From Herbiconiux sp. A18JL235 (GTDB taxonomy: Bacteria; Actinomycetota; Actinomycetes; Actinomycetales; Microbacteriaceae), in assembly GCF_040939305.1 (NCBI RefSeq), contig NZ_CP162511.1, positions 3,844,001 through 3,908,000 of the forward strand: a stretch of DNA of 64,000 nt, written 5' to 3'. The position numbers and the translations under genes were made by a program. Numbering within the stretch: position 1 is the first letter of the stretch; each line of letters starts with the position of its first letter. The notes beneath the pieces were generated by a model. That model saw only the letters and a program-made list of their open reading frames with translations. It was not told the DNA's origin and searched no databases. Positions 44,101 to 52,204 of the stretch are shown one piece after another.

Positions 44101-44435
44101 TTCCCCGAGACCGAGACCGAAGGTGACTGCGCCAGCGCCTGACTCGACAGCGTGCTCCCGTCCGAGTCGAGCTGCAGTGTCGAGTAGCCGGGCTGCCCGG
44201 ATGCCAGAGTCTCGGTTCCCGAGACGAGAAGCGACGAGATCGCGGCGCGGTTGTTGTAGTCCAGCGTCATCGTCGTTCCCGAACTCGACGCGGTGAGTGT
44301 CTTCGCCGTCGCGTTCTGCGTCACTGTTCCTGCGGCTTCGGCGGGACTCGGCGTGAGGGAGACGAGACCTCCCATGAGAAGGGCTGCTGCCAGCACCCCG
44401 GCGGTGATGCGAGCTGGGCGGACGTGATCGGCCAT
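41184..44435 (-). CDS. Large secreted glycosidase, (alpha/alpha)6-barrel type, with two C-terminal binding modules
   Basis: This is 1083 residues with a Sec signal peptide (~1-35, LMGGLVSLTPSPAEAA). It has an N-terminal beta-sandwich (~40-330) and a helical-barrel catalytic region (~360-830) containing GVFAYVAAVATLYELAPD, VKHNSDWNDLYQIGQVNAYQNVLAYHAL and QDHFWGMSNIQPD. Two similar beta-modules follow, each with DKG(R/K)A-I-VDG and a closing GTQ/SGVQ-DGIR/DALRL motif. The Asp pair in HNSDWNDLYQ may contribute catalytic acids. I cannot assign a CAZy family with confidence. It is the last gene of the ABC/rhamnose-mutarotase operon, 23 bp after the preceding gene. ATG 44435 has GGAGA upstream. 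Confidence 0.6.
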   Translation of the reverse strand: MADHVRPARITAGVLAAALLMGGLVSLTPSPAEAAGTVTQNATAKTLTASSSGTTMTLDYNNRAAISSLLVSGTETLASGQPGYSTLQLDSDGSTLSSQALAQSPSVSVSGNTATVSFTMSNSKVSAAEVWTLTANTSDISLAIARTVTWAGGASGSIRDSSMPRMTFKQDQWNNAHLAGSGGSIPLWGAQLLTASSAQLTDGSPAFPTGLSLEKGGNRVVQTQNSIRLLNDAPTGLDVNASPNRNGAVSFLREGTSSPGGLTTSWSQSSAAWGYTNQNPKGYAEAVSGLGRFATGGALLFAPVTVASGQQDTVTLTFATTPTSASYDVGTIKGFDSSQVAHAIKDFGAAMMQDSTIGASSERSFRSAKAPPFTMLFNVYVAELLQSDEAFASMRKQFLDIKDGLQRSDGMLGCCTPFAVQAIPSTLPDYLTTDGVFAYVAAVATLYELAPDPAWLQQMKPSIEAALAYADGHLKITSGITAGLYSNYQCGQPAPLTGCVKHNSDWNDLYQIGQVNAYQNVLAYHALTQWAALENSVLGSPSLAAGYTSSASALRTKFNQAGADGGFWSTSSQTFEYTRDLNGTLVKDCKNLFANGYAVQYGLVNDDRARVIAGQLRSSYYSTFWRLHGSNPVSCATTETDLYFPFFEDGGVHLLMEQPAAQIGLTLSDRSYNVNSAHTVAERYPQDHFWGMSNIQPDTLAVRRDVYQETWMSNNILGLWPLFHDVLGFQPTRDRLDLAPYIDNSLIGSSVPYSVRGQHSVIVDYLALESYRVTADGSVPIRIGWRDRQPGVQYTVRVDGTPQSVTADAAGKVWLTTTGSGAHTYTIDSVALVTLDDSKAAFSGTWGPAAGSAFFGGSIALSSTTGSAATFDFTGDAIGFTGSTGTDKGRARIEVDGIDLGTVDYFSTNPENQKTIFDQAGFGPGAHRLTVTALGTKSAASTGTQINIDALRLPGVPSPSDPVDDVHFAYSGAWFTDQYGKFLDGTIHGTSTAGATATKVFSGTSFDLFGAKGPDKGKAQISVDGGAPQVVDFYSASGQNQATIATISGLSAGLHTVVITALGQKSSASSGVQVTVDGIRVRQ

Positions 44436-44458
44436 CGTGATCTCCAATGTTGTCGGTT

Positions 44459-46210
44459 TCAGCGGGAGGTCAGTGAGAACTGACCGGCACGCGCGACTCC
44501 CGGCACGGCGAGCGAGTAGGTCGCGAGATATTCCGGGAGCGATCGGGTGAGAGTCGAGAGAGCATCCTTGATGCCGTCGAGGTCGGTGCGCGTCTGCACC
44601 ACCCATTTCTCGGTCGCTTGGAGACCGGCGACCTCCGAGATCTCCGGCGCACCCAAAGCCTCGACCTCCGCCAGCCGGAGCACCTCCCGCTCCTGATTCG
44701 CCAGGTCGGCCTCCAAGGTGCGCCGCAGCTCGTCGCGAAGGAAAGGGCGAGGTTCAGAGCGGAGCACACAGGCGAGAAGGGTCTCCCGGATGTGGAAGGC
44801 GTACGCCCTGGTCCGCGTGACGAAGCCGAGGGCCTGCAGACGCTGGAGCTGCAGGTGGGTCTCGAGGTGCTCAGCTCGATCGACCCAGGGTTCCCTGTCG
44901 AACACCGCGAGGGCATCCGTCATGCGATCGGCGGCCTGAGAGCATCGCAGACCCACGTCTTCGAGCAGCCACGGATGCGGCTCACCATTGTCGGTTCGCA
45001 TGAAGACCGCATGCCGCGATGAACGCCACGCGGGTGTGTCCCAGGCAGAGGCCGAGGTCTGGGCACCCCTCACCGTCGCCGCGGTCGTCTCGTGCACGGG
45101 CTGACTCCTGCCGAGTTGACGGCCGAACCAGCTCGCATCCCAGGGGTACAGGGAGTAGGCCTCACTGGCGAGGGTCCAGAAGCGCGGGAGCCACTTTTCC
45201 CCGAAGAGCGCGGCGACGTCGTCGAGCAGCTCGCCATCGGTTCGGTTCGGTGCGCGGAAGTAGGCTGCGGCGGCGTTGAGGTTCACGTCGAACTCGTCGA
45301 GCCGCAATCCGAAGTACTCCTTCACACCGCTCACGCCGACGACACGATCGACGGCGCGCAGCTGCTCGATCGTGACGAGCGGGACAGGCAGGTGCGTCCA
45401 CGGCTCGACCTCTTCGTTGGACGACGACAGGAAGATCTCGACCACGACGGGCAGGCCCCGCGAGGCGGCAGCGGTGGCTAGGTTCCGCACGAAGGCGTCG
45501 GCAGGACGTGTGCTGATGACCTCCCCGATGGTGTTGTGCACCATCACGCCCAGGCGCGACGGGTCGAGGCGGGGAACGCACGCCAGTGCCTGCCCGGAGG
45601 AGAGTTCCCAGGGTTCCCACCACACCCGTCCGTTCGGTCGTGAACGGTTCCACGCCTCCCCCAGCCCGTTCAGGAACCGCGGCAGCCTCTCGTGGAGGGG
45701 AACACCGAGGCAGCGGTCGCACCCACCGAACTCGCTGCAGAGCCAAGCATCCTGGTCGTAGGTGTAGACGAGGATGTCGTCGATCTCGGGAATCGCCTGG
45801 GCGAGAAGCGAGAGAGCCTTCTCGTACCGGTCAGTGACGCCGGGGTCGGAGATGCACTGGGGCAGGGGCGCACCGTCGAAGCCGGCTCTGCCCTGGAAGG
45901 GAATCCCGACGTGGAGAATCGTTCTGAACCCGTGTCGACGGGCCAGTCGGGCCCGGGCGGTCAGCCGGGCTCGCCGCTCACCGTTCCCTCGTCGGCCCTG
46001 GCCCGCGAGCGGTTCCGGGGCGCCCGGGATCGCGATGACGTCCTCGAGATTCAGCACCTCGTCGTCGGGCCGGTACGACCAGGCGATGTTCAGCTGCACC
46101 GCGTTGAACCCGAGCGCGCGAAGCCTGGTGAGAGAGGCGTCGTTCCACTCCACTTCGGGGTGCGACGGGGTGCCTACGAGGGCGACCCGAAGCGGGTGGT
46201 CGACACTCAT
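44459..46210 (-). CDS. Unrecognised cytoplasmic protein, TIM-barrel glycosidase-like
   Basis: This is 583 residues with no signal peptide. The first ~330 residues look like a barrel: TRLRALGFNAVQLNIAWSYRPDD, RHGFRTILHVGIPFQ, IDDILVYTYDQDAWLCSEFGGCDRC, RVWWEPWELSSGQ and PVVVEIFLSSSNEEVEPW. A Cys cluster (158, 164, 167) within it resembles CxxC motifs of some GH67/GH20-like hypothetical proteins. The last ~200 residues are helical. The ATGA overlap with the mutarotase gene and the position in an ABC importer operon make an intracellular glycosidase acting on a rhamnose-containing oligosaccharide the best guess. Function is not established. Confidence 0.45.
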   Translation of the reverse strand: MSVDHPLRVALVGTPSHPEVEWNDASLTRLRALGFNAVQLNIAWSYRPDDEVLNLEDVIAIPGAPEPLAGQGRRGNGERRARLTARARLARRHGFRTILHVGIPFQGRAGFDGAPLPQCISDPGVTDRYEKALSLLAQAIPEIDDILVYTYDQDAWLCSEFGGCDRCLGVPLHERLPRFLNGLGEAWNRSRPNGRVWWEPWELSSGQALACVPRLDPSRLGVMVHNTIGEVISTRPADAFVRNLATAAASRGLPVVVEIFLSSSNEEVEPWTHLPVPLVTIEQLRAVDRVVGVSGVKEYFGLRLDEFDVNLNAAAAYFRAPNRTDGELLDDVAALFGEKWLPRFWTLASEAYSLYPWDASWFGRQLGRSQPVHETTAATVRGAQTSASAWDTPAWRSSRHAVFMRTDNGEPHPWLLEDVGLRCSQAADRMTDALAVFDREPWVDRAEHLETHLQLQRLQALGFVTRTRAYAFHIRETLLACVLRSEPRPFLRDELRRTLEADLANQEREVLRLAEVEALGAPEISEVAGLQATEKWVVQTRTDLDGIKDALSTLTRSLPEYLATYSLAVPGVARAGQFSLTSR

Positions 46211-46554
46211 GCCACCACCTCCGCGAGCTGCCGGTCGAGGTCGAATGCGTGAAGCAGCGGCACCACGGAGCCCACCGGGCGGGCCTCGTCGACGTCGCGG
46301 AACATCGCTGTCATGTACGCATCCCAGGCGTGCTGCACCTCGCTCGCCGCCATCGCCCGGCTCGACAGCTCGAAGTCGTCCGTCTCCAGGTATCCCACCA
46401 GCAGACCTGTCGGGTCGGCGAACATCGAGTAGTTGCGGTAGCCGCACTCCTTGAGGGCGTGCAGCATCTCGGGCCAGATCGTGCGGTGCCGTTCGACGTA
46501 CTCGTCGATCGCCTCCGAGTCGATGCGGAGCAGGAAGCACACCTTCTGGGTCAC
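46207..46554 (-). CDS. rhaM: L-rhamnose mutarotase
   Basis: This is a 115-residue protein starting at GTG 46554 within the stop of the upstream permease (GTGA). It carries the family pattern: QKVCFLLRIDSEAIDEYVERHRTIWPEMLHALKECGYRNYSMF with the conserved His and Tyr, LLVGYLETDDFE, and a Trp-rich end. RhaM/RhaU interconverts alpha and beta anomers of L-rhamnose. Its place between transporter and glycosidase genes indicates that L-rhamnose or a near relative is released inside the cell. Rhamnose isomerase, kinase and aldolase are not in the window. Confidence 0.85.
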   Translation of the reverse strand: MTQKVCFLLRIDSEAIDEYVERHRTIWPEMLHALKECGYRNYSMFADPTGLLVGYLETDDFELSSRAMAASEVQHAWDAYMTAMFRDVDEARPVGSVVPLLHAFDLDRQLAEVVA

Positions 46555-47321
46555 TTGATCGCTCCGGCGGTCAGGCCTCGCTGGAACTTGCCCTGGAGCG
46601 CTGCATAGAGCAGCACGACGGGGAGCTGGATGATCACGAGGGCCGCGAAGATCTTCGGCACGTCGACGAAGAAGGCCAGCTGGAAGCTCGCGGGAATCAC
46701 GGTGACGGTGCGCATGTCGGGGGCCGACATGAACAACAGAGCCAGCAGGAACTCGTTCCAGGAGTTCAGGAACGTCCAGATGCCGACCATGACGAGAGTC
46801 GGCGTCGTCAATGGGAGCATGACGCGAAGGAACGCCCGCCACGTGCCGGCGCCGTCGACCACCGCCGCCTCGAGCAGCTGATCGGGCAGCGCGTCGTACG
46901 CACCCCGCAGGAGCACGAGCGCGAAGGGCAGCGCCAAGGCCGTATAGGGGAGGATGAGGCCGGGGTAGGTGTTGTAGAGGCCGAATGCCTGCTGGATCTG
47001 GCTGAGCGGAACCAGGATGGCCGCGACCGGGATCATGAGCCCGGCGAGCACGACGGCATACAGGACGTTGCGACCGGGAAACCGGAGCTTGCTGAAGGCG
47101 AAGGCCGACACCGACGCCAGCGCCAGCACCGCGACCACCGTCGCCGCTGTGACGATCGCGCTGTTCAGGAGGTAGCGGAAGATTCCCTCCTGGGAGATGA
47201 CCTCCGCGTAGTTGTCGAGCCCGCCCTGCGAGAGCGAGACGGTGACGAGGCGGTAGAGCGGAAGCATCCAGAGCACCGTCACGGCGAGCATGACGACGAG
47301 AGCGAGCCGGCCCGGCCTCAT
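46551..47321 (-). CDS. Carbohydrate ABC transporter permease (MalG type)
   Basis: This is 256 residues with six predicted membrane segments, the first being LALVVMLAVTVLWMLPLYRLV. The EAA loop is EAAVVDGAGTWRAFLRVMLPL and the ending is GLTAGAIK. The ATG overlaps the stop of the MalF-type partner (ATGA) and its stop overlaps the mutarotase GTG, so four genes are translationally chained. Confidence 0.92.
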   Translation of the reverse strand: MRPGRLALVVMLAVTVLWMLPLYRLVTVSLSQGGLDNYAEVISQEGIFRYLLNSAIVTAATVVAVLALASVSAFAFSKLRFPGRNVLYAVVLAGLMIPVAAILVPLSQIQQAFGLYNTYPGLILPYTALALPFALVLLRGAYDALPDQLLEAAVVDGAGTWRAFLRVMLPLTTPTLVMVGIWTFLNSWNEFLLALLFMSAPDMRTVTVIPASFQLAFFVDVPKIFAALVIIQLPVVLLYAALQGKFQRGLTAGAIK

Positions 47322-48295
47322 GACTTGCTCCCCTTGAGGTACTGGCGCAGCTGCACCGCCGTGATGATCATCGCCAGGAGGAACACGACCGTTCCGATGG
47401 CCGCAGCGCGGCCATCCCGCCCGTCGAGCAGGATCTGGAACAGCAGGGTCGTCGGAACCTGGCTGGCATTATCGGGCCCGCCGCGCGTGAGCACGTAGAC
47501 GAGGTCGAATGTCTTCAGCGTTCCGATCACCCCGAGGATGAGGAGCGAGAAGTGTGCCGGGCGCAACATCGGCACAATGATGTGCCGGAGCGTCTGCCAG
47601 CGGGTGGCTCCGTCGAGCGAAGCGGCCTCGAGAACCTCGTCGTCGAGGCCGCTCAAGGCCGCCTGGTAGATCGCCATGCTGAACCCCGTCCACATCCACA
47701 CGTTGACCACGGCGACCACGGGGAGCGCGATCGCCGGGTCGGCCAGCCACTGCTGGGTGGCGAAGCCCAGCCCGAGCTGCCGCAGAGCCGTGTTGACGGG
47801 CCCGTTGGATGCTTCGAGCAGGTCGGCGTAGAGGTAGCCGACGACGACGGGAGTCAGCACGACGGGAAGGAAGAGAAGGGTGCGCAGGAGCCCGCGCAGC
47901 AGCCCTTTTCCCTGCAGCGCGACGGCGAAGAGCAGCCCGAGGATCATCTGCAGCGGCACCGTCAGCACCGCCCAGACGAGCACGTTGCGGAAGGCGATGA
48001 GCGACGGCCGGGCCGTGGCCACCCACTCGTAGTTGTCGAAGCCCACGAAACGCAGCACGGGGTCGTTCTCGGTGTTGCCGAAGAAGCTGGTGATGACGTT
48101 GGCGACGACGGGGTACGCGATGTAGATCGCGAAGATCGCCAGGGCGGGGAGGATCAGGACGGGCCCGAGCCAGCCCTTCCGCCACCCGGCGTCGGCGGTG
48201 CTCCGCCGCTTGCGCGGCGGCGGCACCGTCGACTCCGGCGGAGGGGGACGCAGTCCGGCGACTGCCGGCTCCTGGTGGGCTGTGGTGACGGACAT
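47318..48295 (-). CDS. Carbohydrate ABC transporter permease (MalF type)
   Basis: This is a 325-residue permease. A Pro/Arg-rich cytoplasmic leader precedes the first helix (LGPVLILPALAIFAIYIAYPVV); the EAA loop reads EAASLDGATRWQTLRHIIVPML and is followed by VYVLTRGGPDNASQVPTTLLF, typical of the family. It starts 21 bp after the binding-protein stop, with a Shine-Dalgarno sequence GAGGAGG in between. Confidence 0.92.
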   Translation of the reverse strand: MSVTTAHQEPAVAGLRPPPPESTVPPPRKRRSTADAGWRKGWLGPVLILPALAIFAIYIAYPVVANVITSFFGNTENDPVLRFVGFDNYEWVATARPSLIAFRNVLVWAVLTVPLQMILGLLFAVALQGKGLLRGLLRTLLFLPVVLTPVVVGYLYADLLEASNGPVNTALRQLGLGFATQQWLADPAIALPVVAVVNVWMWTGFSMAIYQAALSGLDDEVLEAASLDGATRWQTLRHIIVPMLRPAHFSLLILGVIGTLKTFDLVYVLTRGGPDNASQVPTTLLFQILLDGRDGRAAAIGTVVFLLAMIITAVQLRQYLKGSKS

Positions 48296-48316
48296 GCGTC
48301 TTCCTCCTCGAAGCGA

Positions 48317-49606
48317 TCAGGCGTTGTCAGCGGCTTCTTGAACCCGCGACGCCGCATCGTCGGGCGACAGTCCCGAACTGATGAGCCCGACGAGGGCGTC
48401 GCCGAGCGCCGTGTTCACCGACGCCGACGGCACTTGCCGGTAGCCGGCGAGGTCGTCGGCGATGAGGCCCTGAATGGATGCGCGTGCCTGGTCGGCAGCT
48501 GCCGGCAGTTCAGACGGGGCCGGGCCGTCCTTGGTGACGGGGAAGTCGAGTGCCGCATCCGTCAAGACCTGCGCACCGGCGCCCTCGCTCATGAACCGGG
48601 CGAGCTGGAAGGCAGCCGCCTTGTTCTCGCTGTTCTTGTTCACGACGACGATGCCGGTGACGTCACCCGTGATGGGCGCCGTGTCGTCGCCGCCTGGAAC
48701 GGGGAGGGGGATCACGTCGATGTCGTCGGAGCCGACGAGATCGAGCGAGTTCTTGTACATGTCGAGGTTCCACGATCCGTTCGCGAAGAACGCCGCCTTG
48801 CCCTGGGTGAAGAGGTCGTAGGTGTCGGTGTACGTCGACGCGCCCGCGGCTCCCTCCTGCACCACCCCGTCTGCGAAGAGCTGCTGCCACAGGCCGAACG
48901 CCTTCACCAGGTCGGGTTCGGTCCAGCTCCCCGACCCGTCGAGCGCTGCGTAGAGCGCGTCTTTGTTGAGCGACGCGGCGATGGCGAGATAGTAGTCGAC
49001 GTCTTGCCAGGTGTCCTTCGCGCCGAACGCGATGGGGGCGATGCCCTTGGCCTGCAGCGCCTTCGACACCGAGACCAGTTCGTCGTAGTTCGTCGGCACG
49101 TCGAGGCCCTGCTCCTCGAGGATCGTCTTGTTCACCCAGAGGAAGCCGGCCACCCCGTAACCGATGGGCAGCCCATAGGTCTGGTCGCCGATGGTCGCTC
49201 GAGCGAGCGGGTCGGTGTTGTAGGCGTCGCGCCATTCGCTCCCGCTGAACGCCTCGGCGTAGGAGTTGATGGGTTCGATGTACTGCTGGTACTGGTTCAG
49301 CATGGCGCCCGGCTGCACCACGAAGACATCGGGGCCGCCGCCGCTTCTGAGCTGCGTCTGCAGCGCCGTCTGATAGTCCTCGAACGGCGACAGCGTCCCC
49401 GTCACCTTCACGTCGGGGTTCTCCGAGACGAACGAGGCGGAGATCGCATCGAAGGTGTCTTGCGTCGGGGTCCAGCTCTGGAAATCGAGCGACCCCGTGG
49501 CGGGGCCTGCGGTGATCTCCGTCGCCGCGGGCGCGGAGCTGCTCGAGCAGCCCGCGAGAGCTAGAACTGCAGCGATGCCGACCGCTGCGATGACAGGCTT
49601 TCTCAT
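48317..49606 (-). CDS. Sugar ABC transporter substrate-binding lipoprotein (family 1)
   Basis: This is 429 residues. The signal peptide ends in the lipobox LAGC with Cys20, then a Ser/Ala/Thr linker. Family 1 features are SLDFQSWTPTQD, FVSENPDVKVTGTLSPFEDY, SGGGPDVFVVQPGA, IAPIAFGAKDTW and FFANGSWNLDMYK. It is the receptor for the two permeases downstream. It starts at ATG 49606, 59 bp from a perfect 14-bp palindrome that probably controls it through the divergent LacI protein. The adjacent mutarotase suggests a rhamnosyl ligand. Confidence 0.93.
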   Translation of the reverse strand: MRKPVIAAVGIAAVLALAGCSSSSAPAATEITAGPATGSLDFQSWTPTQDTFDAISASFVSENPDVKVTGTLSPFEDYQTALQTQLRSGGGPDVFVVQPGAMLNQYQQYIEPINSYAEAFSGSEWRDAYNTDPLARATIGDQTYGLPIGYGVAGFLWVNKTILEEQGLDVPTNYDELVSVSKALQAKGIAPIAFGAKDTWQDVDYYLAIAASLNKDALYAALDGSGSWTEPDLVKAFGLWQQLFADGVVQEGAAGASTYTDTYDLFTQGKAAFFANGSWNLDMYKNSLDLVGSDDIDVIPLPVPGGDDTAPITGDVTGIVVVNKNSENKAAAFQLARFMSEGAGAQVLTDAALDFPVTKDGPAPSELPAAADQARASIQGLIADDLAGYRQVPSASVNTALGDALVGLISSGLSPDDAASRVQEAADNA

Positions 49607-49664
49607 GCCTCGCCTCAACTTCCTTGGTAAGGGGCTCGGTCCGGATGGACCGTCGATTGCTTTA

Positions 49665-49678
49665 TTGAATGCATTCAA
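49665..49678. promoter_or_regulatory. LacI-type operator between binding-protein gene and lacI-like gene
   Basis: TTGAATGCATTCAA is a perfect 14-bp palindrome centred in the 130-bp divergent region. A TATAGG (49685-49690) just downstream may serve as -10 of the regulator gene. No other copy of this palindrome was noticed in the window, so this regulator appears local. Confidence 0.65.
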
Positions 49679-49736
49679 CTGCACTATAGGAACGATGACG
49701 GTTAGAGTCAAGCTCGCAACGAAAAGGGGTTCGAGC

Positions 49737-50732
49737 GTGGGTGATGTGGGAATCAGCGACGTGGCTGCCCGCGCCGGCGTGTCGGTCGGAACGGTCTCCA
49801 ACTATTTCAACCGACCCGAGATCCTCGCCACGAAGACCGCCGAACGCGTGCGCGACGCGATCGTCGAACTCGGCTACGTGCGCAACTTCGCCGCTCGTGA
49901 CCTGAGGCTGGGGCGCGCGAGGTCGATCGGCCTGCTCGTGCTCGACATCTCGAACCCCTTCTTCACGGAGTTCGTCGAGGGCGTGGAGCGGGTCGCCAAC
50001 GACGCCGGTCTCGCGGTCATCCTCGGCAACACCAAGGAGAACGCCGCCAAGGAGGCGTCGTACCTCGAGTTGTTCCAGGAGCAGAGGGTCGCCGGGGTGA
50101 TCCTCTCGCCCATCGGCGACGTGTCGGCCCAGCTCGCCGCGTTGCATCGCCAGGGGACTCCGACAGTGCTCATCGACGACGCCCCCGACCTGGAGAACAC
50201 CTGCTCCGTCGCCGTCGACGACGCCTCGGGTGGCGCTCTGGCGGTGACGCACCTCCTCCGAACCGGACGGCGTCGCATCCTCATCCTCGACGGGCCTGCG
50301 CGCATCCATCAGGCGAGGGCGAGGATCGAGGGCGCCCTGCACGCCGCCCGGGCCGCCGGGGTGACCGTCGAGCTCGTGACGGTCTCGGCGTTCACCTCGG
50401 AGGCCGCGCATGAAGCCGTGGCGGAGCTGCTCGCCCGGGGCGCGCCCTCCTTCGACGGGATCTTCGCGGCCAACGACATCATGGCCCTCGGCGCCATCCG
50501 AGCCCTCCACGAGAACTCCATCGCCATTCCGGGGCAGGTCGCCGTGATCGGCTACGACGACATCTCCTACGCGTCTGCGGTGTCACCGGCGCTCAGTTCG
50601 ATCCGGCAGCCGAGCGACCTCATGGGAGCCCGCGCGACCGAACTGCTCCTCGACGAACTGAACTCTCCCGACGAGCATCACCACGAGCGCGTGATCTTCC
50701 CGCCCGAGCTGCAGCACCGGCAGACCACCTGA
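49737..50732 (+). CDS. LacI-family transcriptional regulator
   Basis: This is a 331-residue repressor with N-terminal LacI helix-turn-helix (GISDVAARAGVSVGTVSNYFNRPEILATKTAERV) and a periplasmic-binding-like effector domain (RSIGLLVLDISNPFFTEFVEGVERVANDAG ... VIGYDDISYASAVSPALSSIRQP). GTG 49737 is preferred because AAAAGGGG lies 7 bases upstream and the HTH then begins at residue 5; ATG 49695 is in frame but sits close to the likely -10. It presumably controls the divergent ABC/mutarotase operon through the palindrome at 49665. Confidence 0.9.
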   Translation: MGDVGISDVAARAGVSVGTVSNYFNRPEILATKTAERVRDAIVELGYVRNFAARDLRLGRARSIGLLVLDISNPFFTEFVEGVERVANDAGLAVILGNTKENAAKEASYLELFQEQRVAGVILSPIGDVSAQLAALHRQGTPTVLIDDAPDLENTCSVAVDDASGGALAVTHLLRTGRRRILILDGPARIHQARARIEGALHAARAAGVTVELVTVSAFTSEAAHEAVAELLARGAPSFDGIFAANDIMALGAIRALHENSIAIPGQVAVIGYDDISYASAVSPALSSIRQPSDLMGARATELLLDELNSPDEHHHERVIFPPELQHRQTT

Positions 50733-50783
50733 CACCACCGCCCGCCGCACCGATCACCAGCGGCCAGAGCCTAAGGTGTGGCC

Positions 50784-51437
50784 ATGCGGAGAATCTTCGG
50801 TGTCGTGCGCGTGATCGCGGCGGGAGTGATCGTCGCGGCGGTCGTGGGCCAGCTCGTGCACTCCCTCAGCCTCGGTCAGCCCGATCTCGCTCACTTCCTG
50901 GTGAACTTCTTCAGCTTCTTCACGATCCTCTCGAACGCGCTCGCCGCGATCGCCCTGCTGGTCGGGGCCTGGTTCTGCTTCACCACGCGTGTCGATCCGC
51001 CGTGGTTCAACCTCGGATACGCGGCCGTCACCACCTACATGGCGACCACCGGCGTGGTCTACAACCTGCTCCTGCGGAACATCGAGCTGCCTCAGGGACA
51101 GACCCTGGAGTGGTCGAACGAGATCCTCCACGTCTGGGCACCGTTGTACGTCGTGCTGGTGTGGATCGTCTCGCCCGGCAAGCGGGCGCTGCCCTGGTCG
51201 GCGATCTGGGCGATCATCGTGTTCCCCATCGTCTGGGCCGTGTACACCCTCATCCGCGGCCCCATCGTGGGGTGGTACCCGTACCCGTTCCTGAACCCCG
51301 CCCAACCCGGCGGGTACGGCACCGTCGTGATCTATGTCGCCGGCATCGCGGGATTCATCGCCCTCGCGGCGAGCGGCGTCGTCGCACTCAGCCGCACCCG
51401 CGTTCTCGGCCGGAGGAAGCGAGCCACCAGGGCCTGA
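50784..51437 (+). CDS. Pr6Pr family membrane protein
   Basis: This is about 217 residues with six membrane segments, including VRVIAAGVIVAAVVGQLVHSL, FFSFFTILSNALAAIALLVGAW, VTTYMATTGVVYNLLL and ILHVWAPLYVVLVWIV. The FFTILSN and LHVWAPLY motifs and the PYPFLNP loop are typical of the Pr6Pr/FAR-17a-like family of unknown function. ATG 50784 with TAAGG upstream is preferred over GTG 50778. Unconnected to the sugar operons. Confidence 0.75.
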   Translation: MRRIFGVVRVIAAGVIVAAVVGQLVHSLSLGQPDLAHFLVNFFSFFTILSNALAAIALLVGAWFCFTTRVDPPWFNLGYAAVTTYMATTGVVYNLLLRNIELPQGQTLEWSNEILHVWAPLYVVLVWIVSPGKRALPWSAIWAIIVFPIVWAVYTLIRGPIVGWYPYPFLNPAQPGGYGTVVIYVAGIAGFIALAASGVVALSRTRVLGRRKRATRA

Positions 51438-51452
51438 GCGGATGCGCGATCG

Positions 51453-52160
51453 TCACGCGAGGTCGCGGCTCGGCCACCGGGCGAGGTCGGCGTCCCACAG
51501 ACCGGGGTCGCGCGCAGGGGCGACCTCGTCGAGGATCTCGAGGTGCGTGATCTGCTCGATGCGGAAGCCGCGGATGGCGTCGCGGAGCCGGCACCAGCCG
51601 GCGAGCAGCCACGACTCCCCGGCCCGCAGGAGACCCAGGGTCTCGACGTCGCGCACGGTGACCTTCGGGCTGCCGTCGTCGTCATTGTCAGCATAGGTGA
51701 GTCTCACGACACGGCGGGCAGCGATCACGTCGGCGAGCAGGCCGAGCGGAACGGCGCCGTCAGGCGGCGGGACAGCGTCGATGACCCGTATCGACCGGAG
51801 CAGTTCTCGCACCGGCGCCAGGTCTTCGTGGTGCACGGTCGCGGCGACCTTCGCCCTGGCACGGCGGGCGGCGGCTTGGTAGGGCGAGGAGTCGAGCAGC
51901 GCCAGCCCGGCGAGGGTGGCGAGCGACTCGGCGGCCGTGAGCTTGAGCGGCGGCAGCGAGTACTCGCGGAGGATGGAGTAGCCGCCCGTCGCCCCGTGGT
52001 CGGCGTAGACGGACACGCCGGCGCTCTGCAGCGACCCGATGTCGCGCTCGATGGTGCGGGTCGACACCTCGAACTCGCGCGCCAGGCGCGTGGCCGACCA
52101 CGGCCGGACTGCACGGCGCAGCACGTCGACGAGGGCGTACAGCCGCTCGGCGCGCTTCAT
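51453..52160 (-). CDS. WYL-domain transcriptional regulator (YafY-like)
   Basis: This is 235 residues. The N-terminal HTH_11 reads RLYALVDVLRRAVRPWSATRLAREFEVSTRTIERDIGSLQSAGV, followed by GATGGYSILREYSLPPLKLTAAE. The C-terminal WYL-type domain ends with WLLAGWCRLRDAIRGFRIEQI. Such proteins sense ligands, sometimes nucleic acids, and regulate adjacent genes. The NTF2-like gene 44 bp upstream is transcribed in the same direction, so they may form a unit. Confidence 0.85.
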   Translation of the reverse strand: MKRAERLYALVDVLRRAVRPWSATRLAREFEVSTRTIERDIGSLQSAGVSVYADHGATGGYSILREYSLPPLKLTAAESLATLAGLALLDSSPYQAAARRARAKVAATVHHEDLAPVRELLRSIRVIDAVPPPDGAVPLGLLADVIAARRVVRLTYADNDDDGSPKVTVRDVETLGLLRAGESWLLAGWCRLRDAIRGFRIEQITHLEILDEVAPARDPGLWDADLARWPSRDLA

Positions 52161-52204
52161 GGGTTCATCCTCTCAGCCGCCACCGACGCTCAGTGCGCCG
52201 ACTC

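Noticed and set aside
49455..49736. A longer start for the LacI-family gene at 49737, including part of the binding-protein gene
   Set aside because: The extension crosses the divergent promoter and operator; the helix-turn-helix begins right after GTG 49737.
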